From Haloferax marinisediminis (GTDB lineage: Archaea; Halobacteriota; Halobacteria; Halobacteriales; Haloferacaceae), in the NCBI RefSeq assembly GCF_009674585.1, contig NZ_WKJP01000005.1, positions 62,001 to 126,000 of the forward strand: a stretch of 64,000 nucleotides of DNA, in the 5' to 3' direction. The notes below the pieces were generated by a model that was not told where the DNA came from, ran no database searches, and was given only the letters and a program-made list of their open reading frames with translations. Numbering within the stretch: the stretch's first letter is position 1; every line of letters begins with the position of its first letter. The translations under genes and the position numbers were made by a program. Below are positions 9,039 to 17,993 of the stretch, piece after piece.

Positions 9039-9614
9039 ATGCGAGAGGACGAGTTGGCGACCCGTGTCGTCGAACACTTTCGGACGGCCTTCGACGACGT
9101 CGACATCCACCTCGAAGAGCCGTACGACCACTACGGGAATCGCGGCGTCGCCGACGTGTACATCCGTGTTCGAACGCCCGAGCCGGTCGATTACCTCATC
9201 GAACTCAAAGCCGACGCCGCCATCCGACACGCCACCGGTGCGAACGAGATTCTCCGCCAGTATCGCCGGATGGAGCGCTACTTCTACAAAGACGACGAAC
9301 ACGACATCCGTCCGAAACTCGCACGGAATGGCCCCGGTGTGCACGTCCTCTTGCTGTTCGCACCGACCACACGGTGTGTCGAACACGTCCACGAACACCG
9401 CGCCCTCTACGAGTCGGTCGACCCGGACGCCGTCGTCGAGGACGTCACCGCATCGCGCAAAGTGGCCTTCCTGACGAACCTCGACCGGGCGGCCCAGGGC
9501 GAACTCGGCTTTCTCTCCGTAAACGGTGAGGTTCCCTTCGATTCGGCGGCGTTCAGGGACGCCATCCCCGCCGACTCCCGACTCGCCGCGGCGCTCGAAG
9601 ACGCATCTGTCTAG
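9039..9614 (+). CDS. Hypothetical protein with PD-(D/E)XK-like nuclease motif
   Basis: Start set to ATG 9039 (MREDELATRVVEHF), giving 191 residues; the longer frame from 8913 has a non-haloarchaeal-looking leader. GVADVYIRV followed about 13 residues later by DYLIELKAD has the order D-x(n)-E-x-K seen in the catalytic core of PD-(D/E)XK nucleases, and ILRQYRRMERYF then supplies a Q-x3-R/Y-type helix as in many members. A conserved-looking core strand, VHVLLLFAP, follows. This is motif reading only; the fold may instead be a non-catalytic relative. It is the only gene on this strand between two minus-strand blocks, and its function is unknown. Confidence 0.65.
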   Translation: MREDELATRVVEHFRTAFDDVDIHLEEPYDHYGNRGVADVYIRVRTPEPVDYLIELKADAAIRHATGANEILRQYRRMERYFYKDDEHDIRPKLARNGPGVHVLLLFAPTTRCVEHVHEHRALYESVDPDAVVEDVTASRKVAFLTNLDRAAQGELGFLSVNGEVPFDSAAFRDAIPADSRLAAALEDASV

Positions 9615-9652
9615 CGGACACGCTCATACACCCCCCGGCCTTAGAGGTGCCC

Positions 9653-10111
9653 ATGGGAACGACTCGGAAGTCTGTTCGAATCCCGCTTGGTGACCTCCGA
9701 CAACAGGTTGCGGACTCACTCGGGGTGGCGGCGTCACTCGTCGACATCCACGGAATACGAATCGAAGACGGTGCGCTGGAAGTCGATGCAAGTTACCCCG
9801 ACGGCGAGAGCGTCCCGGTCGTCGAACTGTTCGTCACCGACCCGGACGGAAACACAGAGTCGTACGTCACCGAGTTAGACGGTGCGAAGAACCTCCTCAT
9901 CGCCGGCGAAGACGTACTGGTCGAACTGGTGGATTACGACGCCGAGCGTGGTGAGGTGTTCGTCTCCGTAAAACATCGCCAAGACGGCGAGATGGTGACC
10001 GTCCTCGGGTGTGGTGAACAGTGGGTCATCCCGGTCGAACGCGACGGCGAAGAACGAGCAGTGCGGTGTCGGATTCAGAGTGCTATCGACCCACCCGCAG
10101 ACGACGACTGA
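9653..10111 (+). CDS. Conserved-looking hypothetical haloarchaeal protein
   Basis: A 152-residue acidic, cytoplasmic protein from ATG 9653 (MGTTRKSVRIPLGD); a GTG two codons earlier is possible. It looks beta-rich, with alternating strands such as VVELFVTDPDG, GEVFVSVKHRQ and MVTVLGCGEQWVIPVERDG. No signal peptide, membrane segment or known motif. It follows the nuclease-like gene by 38 bp on the same strand and may be cotranscribed with it. The ORF is long for its setting and its codon use matches its neighbours, so I take it as real. Confidence 0.65.
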   Translation: MGTTRKSVRIPLGDLRQQVADSLGVAASLVDIHGIRIEDGALEVDASYPDGESVPVVELFVTDPDGNTESYVTELDGAKNLLIAGEDVLVELVDYDAERGEVFVSVKHRQDGEMVTVLGCGEQWVIPVERDGEERAVRCRIQSAIDPPADDD

Positions 10112-10144
10112 CGAGTACCTGAAACTCCGAGTCCCACGAACCTC

Positions 10145-10537
10145 CTATCCTTCGTATTCGACGTACGAGACGCAGTATCCTTCGGGTGCGATTTCGCCTT
10201 CGACGATTGCACACGCACCGAGACCGTCGTCGTTCTTGTCTTCGATGTAGTAACGGCAGTTCGAACACTGTAGCCCCTCTTTTGGCTCGTCTTGATACGC
10301 GACTGCCTCCTGTGACGAGAGACTCTCGGGGTTCCGCTGTGTCCCGTCGACTGACGTTGCTGTGGCGTACTCTTCGGGGACACCCCCGAGCGAACCCGAT
10401 TCCGAAGGTGTCGTCGTCGCCTCGGTCTCGGCCTCACCACCACCACCGCCGCCACCAGTACATCCCGCGAGACCTGCGACGGTCACAGTGCTGGTCAGCC
10501 AGATAAATCGCCGTCGCGTCCGCTGTTCGTCTCCCAT
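10145..10537 (-). CDS. High-potential iron-sulfur protein (HiPIP), Tat lipoprotein
   Basis: A 130-residue protein. The twin-arginine signal RTRRRFIWLTS and lipobox LAGC are followed by a glycine run and a Ser/Thr/Glu linker. The C-terminal 50 residues hold four cysteines spaced as in HiPIPs, QCSNCRYY then GACAIVEGEIAPEGYC, which would ligate a 4Fe-4S cluster. HiPIPs are soluble or tethered high-potential electron carriers on the outer side of the membrane. The Tat route fits a cofactor-loaded substrate. The gene lies 81 bp downstream of the P-type ATPase on the same strand; whether they share a transcript is unclear. Confidence 0.85.
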   Translation of the reverse strand: MGDEQRTRRRFIWLTSTVTVAGLAGCTGGGGGGGEAETEATTTPSESGSLGGVPEEYATATSVDGTQRNPESLSSQEAVAYQDEPKEGLQCSNCRYYIEDKNDDGLGACAIVEGEIAPEGYCVSYVEYEG

Positions 10538-10618
10538 ATCCCGGGGTCGGTCGTGAGCGAATAAATCAGGAGTGCCGTTTCTCGTCAGGTAAGAATCGTG
10601 AACCTGTTGACAAGAAGA

Positions 10619-13240
10619 CTACTCGTCGGGGCGAATCCGAGCGAGTCGCATCGCGTTCCCGGTCACACCGAGCGTCATGCCGGCGTCGCCCGCGAGGACG
10701 GCGAGCGCGACACTGACGAACCCGAAGGGAACACCCACGGCGAGGAGTGCCTTGACAGCGAGCGACGCCCAGATGTTCTGGCGGATGACGTGGTTCGCCT
10801 GGTGCGACAGTTCGTAGAGGTACGGGAGTTTCGAGAGGTCGTCGGCCATGAGTGCGATATCGGCAGTCTCCAGTGCAGTGTCGGTGCCCGCGGCACCCAT
10901 GGCGATACCGACCGTCGACGTCGCCAGTGCCGGTGCGTCGTTGATGCCGTCGCCAACCATCGCGACCGATTCGTATTCGTCGAGAAGCCCTTCGACGGCG
11001 GTGACTTTATCCTCCGGAAGCAGTCCGGCCCGGAAGTCGTCGACACCGACCTGTTGGGCGATGGCGCGGGCAGTGCCCTCGTTGTCGCCAGTGAGCATCA
11101 CCACGGAGAGACCGAACGACCGAAGTTTCTCGACAGTCGCTTTCGCGTCTGGGCGAATCTCGTCGGCGACGGCGACGATGCCTTCGAGTTCGTCTTCGGT
11201 CCCGACGAGGACGACCGTCTTCCCCTCCGCTTGCAGGCGAGGAATCGTGTCTTCGACGAGGTTGAGACAGCCCTGTCTATCACAGAGCGACCGAACGTCG
11301 TCTGAGAGCGCATCCGCGGGGTCGGTGACGTGGGTGTGTTCGAGCGCGAAGTCGAGTTCCTCGAACAGTCCGGGTTTCCCAGCGAAGTGTGGGACGCCGT
11401 CGAGTTCGGCGCGGACACCTTTGCCGGTGATGCTCTGGAATCCGGAGACCGTTCTATCGGCGACGTCCTTCCCGTCGGCAGCCGAGACGATTGCCTCGCC
11501 GATGGGGTGTTCACTCCGTGCTTCGAGGCCACGAGCACACCGGAGAACGTCGTCTTCGGTGTTCCCGTTCAGCGGCAAGACGTCGGTGACGGTGAGTTCA
11601 CCCTTGGTCAGCGTTCCGGTCTTGTCGATGGCGATGGCTTCGACCGACCCCATCGCCTCGAGATACGTCCCACCCTTGATGAGGACGCCGTTGCGGGCGG
11701 CCGAGGTGATACCGGAAACGACCGAGACGGGCGTCGAGATGACGAACGCGCACGGACACGCGAGGACGAGCATCGTGATACCGTAGACGAACCACGTCAC
11801 CCAGTCCAGTCCGAACACGAGTGGTGGAATCGTGGCGATGGCGATGGCGACAACGACCATGAACGGCGTGTAGTACGACGAAAAGCGCTCGACGAACTGT
11901 TCGCGTTCGGTTTTGTTCGCCTGTGCGTCTTCAACCATCGAGACGATACGCGAGAGCGTGTCGTCACCGGCCGCAGAGTCCACACGGACCTCCAGATAGC
12001 CTGCTTCGTTGACCGTCCCGGCGTACACCTCGTCGCCAGTGGTCTTGTCGACGGGAACAGACTCACCGGTGATTGGTGCCTGATTGACGGCGCTGTCGCC
12101 GTCGAGGACCGTTCCGTCGACGGGTATCTTCTCACCGGGTTTGACGACGACGACGTCGCCGACGACGACTTCTTCGACCGGAACGACAGTCTCGGCGCCG
12201 TCGCGCCGAACAGTCGCCTCGTCGGGAGAGAGGTCCATCAGTTCGCGCAGCGAGTTTCGCGTCTGGTCCATCGAGTAGCGTTCGAGAAGTTCAGAGACGC
12301 TAAAGAGGAACGCGAGCGTCGCAGCCTCGAAGTAGAGACTCGTCGGCGGAGAGATGAGACTCGCCGTCACGGCGCTGATAATCGCCGCCGACATCAGGAA
12401 GTCGATGTCGAGACTGCGGTTCCGTGCGGAATAGTAGCCGTTTCGGAGGATTTCCTGCCCGCCGATTGCGGCAGCAAGGATGTACAGCACCTCGACCAGC
12501 GTGAACGAGATACCGAGAATGGAGGCGACGACGAGTTCCAGACCGAGGAGGAACTCGACAGTGATACCCGCCGCGAGGAACCCACCGCTGACCCACGTTT
12601 TCATCGCGCGGGTGCTCCGCCAGACGCTCTGCGGTTCGTCGTCAGTGTCTGCGTCGTCGAGTTCGTCGGCGTCGGTTCCAGTCACTTCGTATCCGGCACG
12701 TTCGACCGCTTCGACGACCTCCGAAAGGTCCGTGTCGGCGGAGACAGTGACAATCGCCGCTCCTGTCGTCGGCCGCGTGTCGTAGTCGAGGACTCCTGGA
12801 ACAGTTTCGAGGGCGTTTTCGACCTTTCCCGCACAGGACGGACAGTCCATATCCGGGACTGTGAGCGTGACCGTGCGGACAGTCGGTTCGTCTTCGACGG
12901 CGTAGCCCGCGCCCTCGATGCTGGTTCTGATATCGTCGATGGTCGTCCGGTCAGGGTCGTAGTCGACGACGAGACGCCCCGTCGTCACCTGTGGGTCGAT
13001 GTCGCCGACGCCGTCGAGTCGTCGGACGCTCGACTCGACTTTTCCGGCACAGGACGGACAGTCCATGTCGGGGACGCCGAACTCGGCACGACTGCGAGCA
13101 GCGTCGTCACTGGGGACGCGCTGTGGCGGCAAACCCTCCTCGACGTCGACGCCGCAGGTGTCGTCACACCCGCACGCGTCGTCTGGTGGGTCCGTGGTCG
13201 TGTCTCTGCCGTCCGAGACACGTCCATCGTGTTCGCTCAT
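10619..13240 (-). CDS. zntA: Zn/Cd/Pb-type P1B ATPase (metal exporter) with two HMA domains
   Basis: Start chosen at ATG 13240 (MSEHDGRVSDGRDTT), giving 873 residues. A Cys-rich N-terminus (CGCDDTC) precedes two heavy-metal-associated domains, each with MDCPSCAGKVE. Then follow the membrane motif LACPCAF, the phosphorylation site DKTGTLTKGE, the TGES-type actuator (ITGESVPVDK) and the hinge GDGINDAPAL. The last two helices carry a lysine in LAVKALL and AGDAGMTLGV, matching the P1B-2 (Zn, Cd, Pb) signature. The copper-type asparagine/serine motifs of P1B-1 pumps are absent. It therefore exports divalent soft metals, opposing the zinc importer 5 kb away. Confidence 0.92.
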   Translation of the reverse strand: MSEHDGRVSDGRDTTTDPPDDACGCDDTCGVDVEEGLPPQRVPSDDAARSRAEFGVPDMDCPSCAGKVESSVRRLDGVGDIDPQVTTGRLVVDYDPDRTTIDDIRTSIEGAGYAVEDEPTVRTVTLTVPDMDCPSCAGKVENALETVPGVLDYDTRPTTGAAIVTVSADTDLSEVVEAVERAGYEVTGTDADELDDADTDDEPQSVWRSTRAMKTWVSGGFLAAGITVEFLLGLELVVASILGISFTLVEVLYILAAAIGGQEILRNGYYSARNRSLDIDFLMSAAIISAVTASLISPPTSLYFEAATLAFLFSVSELLERYSMDQTRNSLRELMDLSPDEATVRRDGAETVVPVEEVVVGDVVVVKPGEKIPVDGTVLDGDSAVNQAPITGESVPVDKTTGDEVYAGTVNEAGYLEVRVDSAAGDDTLSRIVSMVEDAQANKTEREQFVERFSSYYTPFMVVVAIAIATIPPLVFGLDWVTWFVYGITMLVLACPCAFVISTPVSVVSGITSAARNGVLIKGGTYLEAMGSVEAIAIDKTGTLTKGELTVTDVLPLNGNTEDDVLRCARGLEARSEHPIGEAIVSAADGKDVADRTVSGFQSITGKGVRAELDGVPHFAGKPGLFEELDFALEHTHVTDPADALSDDVRSLCDRQGCLNLVEDTIPRLQAEGKTVVLVGTEDELEGIVAVADEIRPDAKATVEKLRSFGLSVVMLTGDNEGTARAIAQQVGVDDFRAGLLPEDKVTAVEGLLDEYESVAMVGDGINDAPALATSTVGIAMGAAGTDTALETADIALMADDLSKLPYLYELSHQANHVIRQNIWASLAVKALLAVGVPFGFVSVALAVLAGDAGMTLGVTGNAMRLARIRPDE

Positions 13241-13338
13241 ACCCGCCAGTAGCAAGCCACCAGTTAATAATCCACCTGTTATAAAGTGGGGCCAAAATAA
13301 TCTATCTTAACAATATTTTTGCTGTGTTTTAATAACAT

Positions 13339-14736
13339 TCAGAGGAACGGCGGCGGGGCCGTCGGCAACGAGATAAGCCAGAGGCTGAGTATCGTGTAGA
13401 GAATCATCACGGCGACGAAGGGGAACTGGCTTCGAATCGCCTGCAGTCGACTCGGGAACGTCCGATACGCCTGTGAGTGGGCGACCCAGACGGCCACCAG
13501 ATGCCCGAGCAAGACGAACGCGACGTTGAGGCCACCGAACCACGACGGGAGCGTGAGAACGACAGGGTTTGCCGGCGGTGACAGCGGTGTCGTGAGCGCG
13601 CCGACCAGCATGGGCGACAGCGACACGAAAAAGCCGAAGTAGTGCGCGAGGTGGTAGCCAGCGGCGATTGCGAGGAGTGATGGGGCGAATCGGACTGCGA
13701 GCGCTCGCGAGGTTTCGAACGTCTCGATGCGGCGAACGGTCACTCGCGCCGCGAGAAGGTAGAGACCGAGGAAGAGAGCAAATCCGCCGAGATAGACGAC
13801 AGCGTAGACGAGAAGTGGTGGAATCCCGGCGTCGACGACTGCGCGGATGACGCCCGCGCCCTGTTCGGTCGTGACGAACCCACTGAAGGTGAGTTCCCAG
13901 ACGAGGACGACAGCGACGGCGACGTCGGCGATGTCAGTCATCTCGTCGTCGGTGACGAGACGCATTCCCGGCAAACGGAACGAGAGACCGTCGTCGTCCA
14001 CTCGAATCGGTGCGACCCGGCCGTAGAAGTGAAGGAACACGGAGACCGGGTCAGCCTTCTCGAACCACTCGTCGACGCCGACGGCGACAGCGCCGAGGAG
14101 CGTGACCACAGAGTACGCGACGAGCACAGTAGCGAGGACTGCCGGTTGGCGTGTGACGCCCGCGGCAGTTTCGACCCAAACGAGGACGAGAATGCCGACG
14201 ACAGCAGGCCATCGCCCGAGTGACTCGGGATACGCCAGGAAGCCATTGGGGAGTACGCTCGCGACCGTCCGCCACGGGTTGAGTGCCCGCCACGTATCGA
14301 CGACGAGGTAGGTGAACATCGTGTACCCCGCGCGAAGACCGGCGAAGACGACGATGATGGCAAAACTGACGGTTGGGACCTGCGGGCCGGTGTAGCCGAG
14401 GTACACGAGCAGCGCCAACAGCACGATTCCGAGGAGATGCCCAAGGACGACGAGTCCCCTGCGGAGGCCGTCAGCGAACCCAACGTCTTTCTGCCAACGG
14501 TGGACTCGGTCGATGAACCGGCGGTCGGTCACGAAACTCGCCAAGAGCGCAGAGGCACCGACGGTGGCACCACCGGTGGCGAGATATAGCCATCGGGGGA
14601 CGGAGAGGTTATCCTGTGATGCACCCGCGAGGCCGACGGCGGCGTTGCTCGCAGCGGCCGGGTCCGAGAGAAGTGCGACGAGACTCGTAAGGAGGAGGCC
14701 GAAGCCAACTCGTCGGAGCAGTTTCGTGCGAATCAT
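13339..14736 (-). CDS. Polytopic membrane protein of unknown function
   Basis: A 465-residue protein with about twelve hydrophobic segments spread over the whole length, beginning with a signal-like segment (RRVGFGLLLTSLVALLS) before a Gly/Ala-rich loop. A conserved-looking aromatic/His cluster occurs near the C-terminus (GYHLAHYFGFFVSL and LLGHLVAVWVAHSQAY); histidines in membrane helices suggest haem or metal binding, as in cytochrome-like proteins. No transporter family recognised. Its start overlaps the stop of the C2H2 membrane protein by 4 bp, and a P19-like lipoprotein lies just upstream, suggesting a three-gene surface/metal unit. Confidence 0.7.
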   Translation of the reverse strand: MIRTKLLRRVGFGLLLTSLVALLSDPAAASNAAVGLAGASQDNLSVPRWLYLATGGATVGASALLASFVTDRRFIDRVHRWQKDVGFADGLRRGLVVLGHLLGIVLLALLVYLGYTGPQVPTVSFAIIVVFAGLRAGYTMFTYLVVDTWRALNPWRTVASVLPNGFLAYPESLGRWPAVVGILVLVWVETAAGVTRQPAVLATVLVAYSVVTLLGAVAVGVDEWFEKADPVSVFLHFYGRVAPIRVDDDGLSFRLPGMRLVTDDEMTDIADVAVAVVLVWELTFSGFVTTEQGAGVIRAVVDAGIPPLLVYAVVYLGGFALFLGLYLLAARVTVRRIETFETSRALAVRFAPSLLAIAAGYHLAHYFGFFVSLSPMLVGALTTPLSPPANPVVLTLPSWFGGLNVAFVLLGHLVAVWVAHSQAYRTFPSRLQAIRSQFPFVAVMILYTILSLWLISLPTAPPPFL

Positions 14737-14990
14737 GAGGCAAAGACGATGAACAGGATGAGGAATCCAAAGTACAGGACGACGAGGACGCCGAGGGCGC
14801 GGATACGGAACGACTTCAGTTCGCGTTCTTCTTCGTAGTACGCCTCGCGATACGCTTCGACTTCGCTGGCGTCGAGAGCGTCAGGGTGACGAACACCCCG
14901 GTGGAGGACCAGCAGTTGCTCGGCCGGATACGCCTCGCCGCACGTCTCGCAGACGTGGCGGTCACGTGTCGCGTCGATGTCCGTGGTCAT
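14733..14990 (-). CDS. Small C2H2-type zinc-finger membrane protein
   Basis: An 85-residue protein. The N-terminal half has a C2H2-like pattern, HVCETCGEAYPAE then LVLHRGVRHP (Cys-x2-Cys followed by two His). The C-terminal half is a single membrane helix (ALGVLVVLYFGFLILFIVF). Such tethered zinc fingers are common in haloarchaea beside membrane transport or oxidase genes, with no assigned role. It overlaps the large membrane protein by 4 bp and probably associates with it. The start at 14990 gives the only complete N-terminus. Confidence 0.75.
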   Translation of the reverse strand: MTTDIDATRDRHVCETCGEAYPAEQLLVLHRGVRHPDALDASEVEAYREAYYEEERELKSFRIRALGVLVVLYFGFLILFIVFAS

Positions 14991-15076
14991 CCGTTGGTCA
15001 CTCGAAGGTCAGCAGTGGCGGGTTCTGAACGTTTCTGTTAGTCGCTCCGGCGCTGCACTCATCTTGGTTCGTCTCT

Positions 15077-16141
15077 TCACAGCTCGAACTGCATCGAGTC
15101 GAACGATAGGAACGCAGTCTCGTACCCGTCGTGACGAGCGACCTGTGGGGGGACGTCGACGGCGAGCGTCACGGTATCGTCCGATTCGAGCGAGTCGACG
15201 GCGACACCGTAGTGGTATCCCAGTTCAGGGTCGAGCGTGCGGCGGAGTCGCTCGCCGTCGAGGACAGGTGTCCCGTCTCGCTCGACGGTCCCGCGGACGC
15301 CCATCATCGGGAGGACGAACTCGTTGTACGGTGTTCGCGCAGAGACGTACAGGTAAGCCCCGTCGGCATCGAATGGAGAGCCGTCGTCGACGACGAACGC
15401 GTCGAAGTGTGCGTCACCACTCGTCTGCCTGCCGAGGTGGTCGCCGGGAAGTGCGTCGATTGCCGGGAGCGCGCCAGTTGGCACGTTCATCATCTCCATC
15501 GCCGGGACGGCACCGAGCGTTCCTGCCTCGTCTCCGAGACGCTCGAGTTCGACGTCGTAGAGTTCGTCTGTCTCGAACGTGAACTCGAACGTCGCGGTCT
15601 CCACCGTCTCGAACTGTCCAGCGAACGACCCCGTCCGGTGGAGCGACGTGCCGCCAACCGTCACTCGGGCCTCGTAGTCTCCCTCGCCGTCGAGGACGTA
15701 GTTCGACCCGTAGTGCATCCCCATCTGTTGTGACAACATCGGGTAGGCGACTTCTTCGCTCACGAGCGAGCCGTCGCGGAGGATTTCGATCGTGACACCG
15801 GCGTCGAACGGGAGGACCGTCCCCGTCTCGTGGTCCCACACCGATGCCATGAGGTGAACTGAGTCGTCTGCCTCGACGACGGTTTTCTGTAACTCCGGCC
15901 CGGCGACCGACCAGAACCGGTGCGGATAGGAGTACGAGAGTGCGACACCGTAGGGGCCGATGGTCGTCATCCCGTACATCTTCATCCCTTCCGTGATGGC
16001 CGGGAGGTACACCGCGTCGGGGCGGTTTTCGACGAGCGGCGGGTCACGCCAGGCGGACTGTCGTTCGAATCCACCAAGACAACCTGCGGTCGCTGTGAGT
16101 GCGCCGATTCCGAGGGTTTTGAGGGCGTCTCGTCGTCTCAT
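15077..16141 (-). CDS. Tat lipoprotein with P19/Tp34-like iron-binding features
   Basis: Start chosen at ATG 16141 (MRRRDALKTLGIG), 354 residues; an in-frame extension to 16753 runs under the divergent kinase gene and is rejected. A twin-arginine signal and lipobox TAGC begin the protein. The N-terminal domain has YLPAITEGMKMYGM and later LSQQMGMHYGSNYVLDGEGDY, echoing the Met/His-containing strands of P19/Tp34 periplasmic iron-binding proteins (usual ending near PHYGNN). A second copy-like segment appears in the C-terminal half (LPMMGVRG, LGYHYGVAV). It probably binds iron or copper outside the membrane. It sits 86 bp upstream of the zinc-finger and polytopic genes on the same strand. Confidence 0.7.
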   Translation of the reverse strand: MRRRDALKTLGIGALTATAGCLGGFERQSAWRDPPLVENRPDAVYLPAITEGMKMYGMTTIGPYGVALSYSYPHRFWSVAGPELQKTVVEADDSVHLMASVWDHETGTVLPFDAGVTIEILRDGSLVSEEVAYPMLSQQMGMHYGSNYVLDGEGDYEARVTVGGTSLHRTGSFAGQFETVETATFEFTFETDELYDVELERLGDEAGTLGAVPAMEMMNVPTGALPAIDALPGDHLGRQTSGDAHFDAFVVDDGSPFDADGAYLYVSARTPYNEFVLPMMGVRGTVERDGTPVLDGERLRRTLDPELGYHYGVAVDSLESDDTVTLAVDVPPQVARHDGYETAFLSFDSMQFEL

Positions 16142-16310
16142 GTGGTGTGTCGCCTCGAGGTACCGCCGTCTAGGCGTTTCATCGACTCTAACGGGTGGGA
16201 GGCAATGTCGGTTGCGCTTCAGCACGCCCGTTCGAGAGTCGTATTCGGAATTCTCACCGGATGACACTGCGCACTCTTGTTTATACCGACCAGTACATAC
16301 CAGATAGTGA

Positions 16311-17993
16311 ATGGACGAGACGCCACTCGATACACACGACGGCCGGGCGATTGCAACCGCGTACGTCGGCTTTGGGGCGGTGGGTATTCTGGGGGGCGAA
16401 CTCGTCCTCTCGACGCTCTTGGGGACGCCGATGGCGTCGCCGCTCGCGATCGGGAAAGGTCTACTGTTCGTCGTCGTCTCCAGTGTGTTCGTCGGCTTCC
16501 TCGTCAATCGGAAGAACCAGCGGATAGCACGCCAGCAAGCGTCCGTTCGGACGTCGCTGACGAAGTTGGAGAACGTCGTGTCGGCCTCGCCGGTTCCGAT
16601 TATCTCGGTGACTCCCGACAAGCAGGTGACTCGCTGGAACGAGGCGGCTACAGAGACCTTCGGATGGACGCAAGAGGAAGTATTGGGCAAACAACTCCCG
16701 GAGGTGACGAGTGACCGACCGGTGAGCGTCGACCAGATTCTCGACCAGACCACCGAAGAAGAAGGCCTCTCGAACCTCGAAGTCGAACTTCGGCGGCGTG
16801 ATGGGAGCGTCGGCGAGTTCTTACTCTCGACGGCGGTGATTCGTGACGACGACGGGGACGTGGTCGAACTGGTCGGTGTCTTCGTCGATACGACGGCGCA
16901 AAAACAGCGAGAGCGCCGACTCAGAGAGTTCGAGATGGCCGTCGAACAGGCAGGTCACGCCATATACCTCACTACGCCGGACGGTAAGATTACCTACGTC
17001 AACCCTGCGTTCGAGCACATCACGGGGTACACGCGCGACGAGGCCGTCGGTGAGACACCGGACATCCTCAAATCCGGAGAGATGGACGGTTCGTACTACG
17101 AATCGCTGTGGGAGACTGTCGAGTCGGGCGACACGTGGCACGAACGCATCGTCGACCAGCGAAAGAGCGGCGAGTTCTACACGGCGGTCCAGACCATCGC
17201 ACCGATTCACCAGGGCGACGAGAGTATTGGGTACGTCGCTATCCAGTCCGACATCACCGAGTCAGAGTTGGCGAAACAACGACTCGGCGTCCTGAATCGC
17301 ATGTTCCGACACAACCTCCGCAACCGGATGAACGTCATCGACGGCTACGCCGAGATGATTCGGACAGACGCAGCAAACGAAGAAACATTGGACAGGGCGA
17401 ACAATATCGTCACCGCTGCGAACGAACTCGTCGCACTCGCCGAGAAAGCACAGACCGTTGCAGACCTCCTCGAATCCGACGGCAGTACCAGATACGTCGT
17501 CGAACTCATCGACGAGGCAGTCACTCGTGCCCAGTCGTACTATCCCGATTCGACCGCGACGGTCGACGTCGAACCGGGGATTTCAGAACTCGTCGACAAT
17601 CGAGTCGGTGTGGCCGTCAACGAACTCGTGACCAACTCCCTCGAACACGGTGGTGAGACGGTCCACGTCGACGTGTTCCGGAGTCCAAGAAACGACGAGA
17701 GACTCGTTATCCGGGTGAGCGACGACGGCCCTGGCCTGCCAAAGGGTGAGTGGGACGCTATCGAACGCGGTCGTGAAACACCGCTCGAACACGGAACGGG
17801 GATGGGCCTGTGGTTGGTTCACTGGGTGGTGACGAAGGCAGGCGGGAGCACGCGGTTGGGTACGACACCACTCGGCGGAGCAGCAGTGACACTCGAACTG
17901 CCAATCGACGACGGGGACGACGACGCACGCGACGACTCGGCGGGCGTCGAACGAACGCTTAGGGGGACAACCCTCGACTCAACAGACGAATGA
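16311..17993 (+). CDS. PAS-domain sensor histidine kinase
   Basis: A 560-residue protein. Two N-terminal membrane helices (about residues 15-37 and 45-65) are followed by two PAS domains (about 85-200, PVPIISVTPDKQVTRWN; and 205-325, HAIYLTTPDGKITYVNPAF). Next is the haloarchaeal H-box MFRHNLRNRMNVIDGY with the phospho-accepting His in FRHN. The ATPase domain has N-box NELVTNSLEHGG, G1 VSDDGPGLPKGEW and G2 HGTGMGLWLVHW. It autophosphorylates in response to a signal seen by the PAS domains. The last 4 bp overlap the next gene, a DNA-binding protein and not a response regulator. Confidence 0.9.
   Translation: MDETPLDTHDGRAIATAYVGFGAVGILGGELVLSTLLGTPMASPLAIGKGLLFVVVSSVFVGFLVNRKNQRIARQQASVRTSLTKLENVVSASPVPIISVTPDKQVTRWNEAATETFGWTQEEVLGKQLPEVTSDRPVSVDQILDQTTEEEGLSNLEVELRRRDGSVGEFLLSTAVIRDDDGDVVELVGVFVDTTAQKQRERRLREFEMAVEQAGHAIYLTTPDGKITYVNPAFEHITGYTRDEAVGETPDILKSGEMDGSYYESLWETVESGDTWHERIVDQRKSGEFYTAVQTIAPIHQGDESIGYVAIQSDITESELAKQRLGVLNRMFRHNLRNRMNVIDGYAEMIRTDAANEETLDRANNIVTAANELVALAEKAQTVADLLESDGSTRYVVELIDEAVTRAQSYYPDSTATVDVEPGISELVDNRVGVAVNELVTNSLEHGGETVHVDVFRSPRNDERLVIRVSDDGPGLPKGEWDAIERGRETPLEHGTGMGLWLVHWVVTKAGGSTRLGTTPLGGAAVTLELPIDDGDDDARDDSAGVERTLRGTTLDSTDE

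Noticed and set aside
11330-13252. A 640-codon open frame on the plus strand opposite the zinc exporter gene
   Set aside because: It is antisense to a P-type ATPase with every catalytic motif intact. The frame is Arg/Asp-rich and featureless, as expected from GC-rich antisense of a haloarchaeal gene.
15077-16753. Extended 558-codon version of the P19-like lipoprotein gene
   Set aside because: The extra N-terminal part overlaps the divergent kinase gene and has no signal peptide; the ATG at 16141 begins a proper Tat lipoprotein signal.
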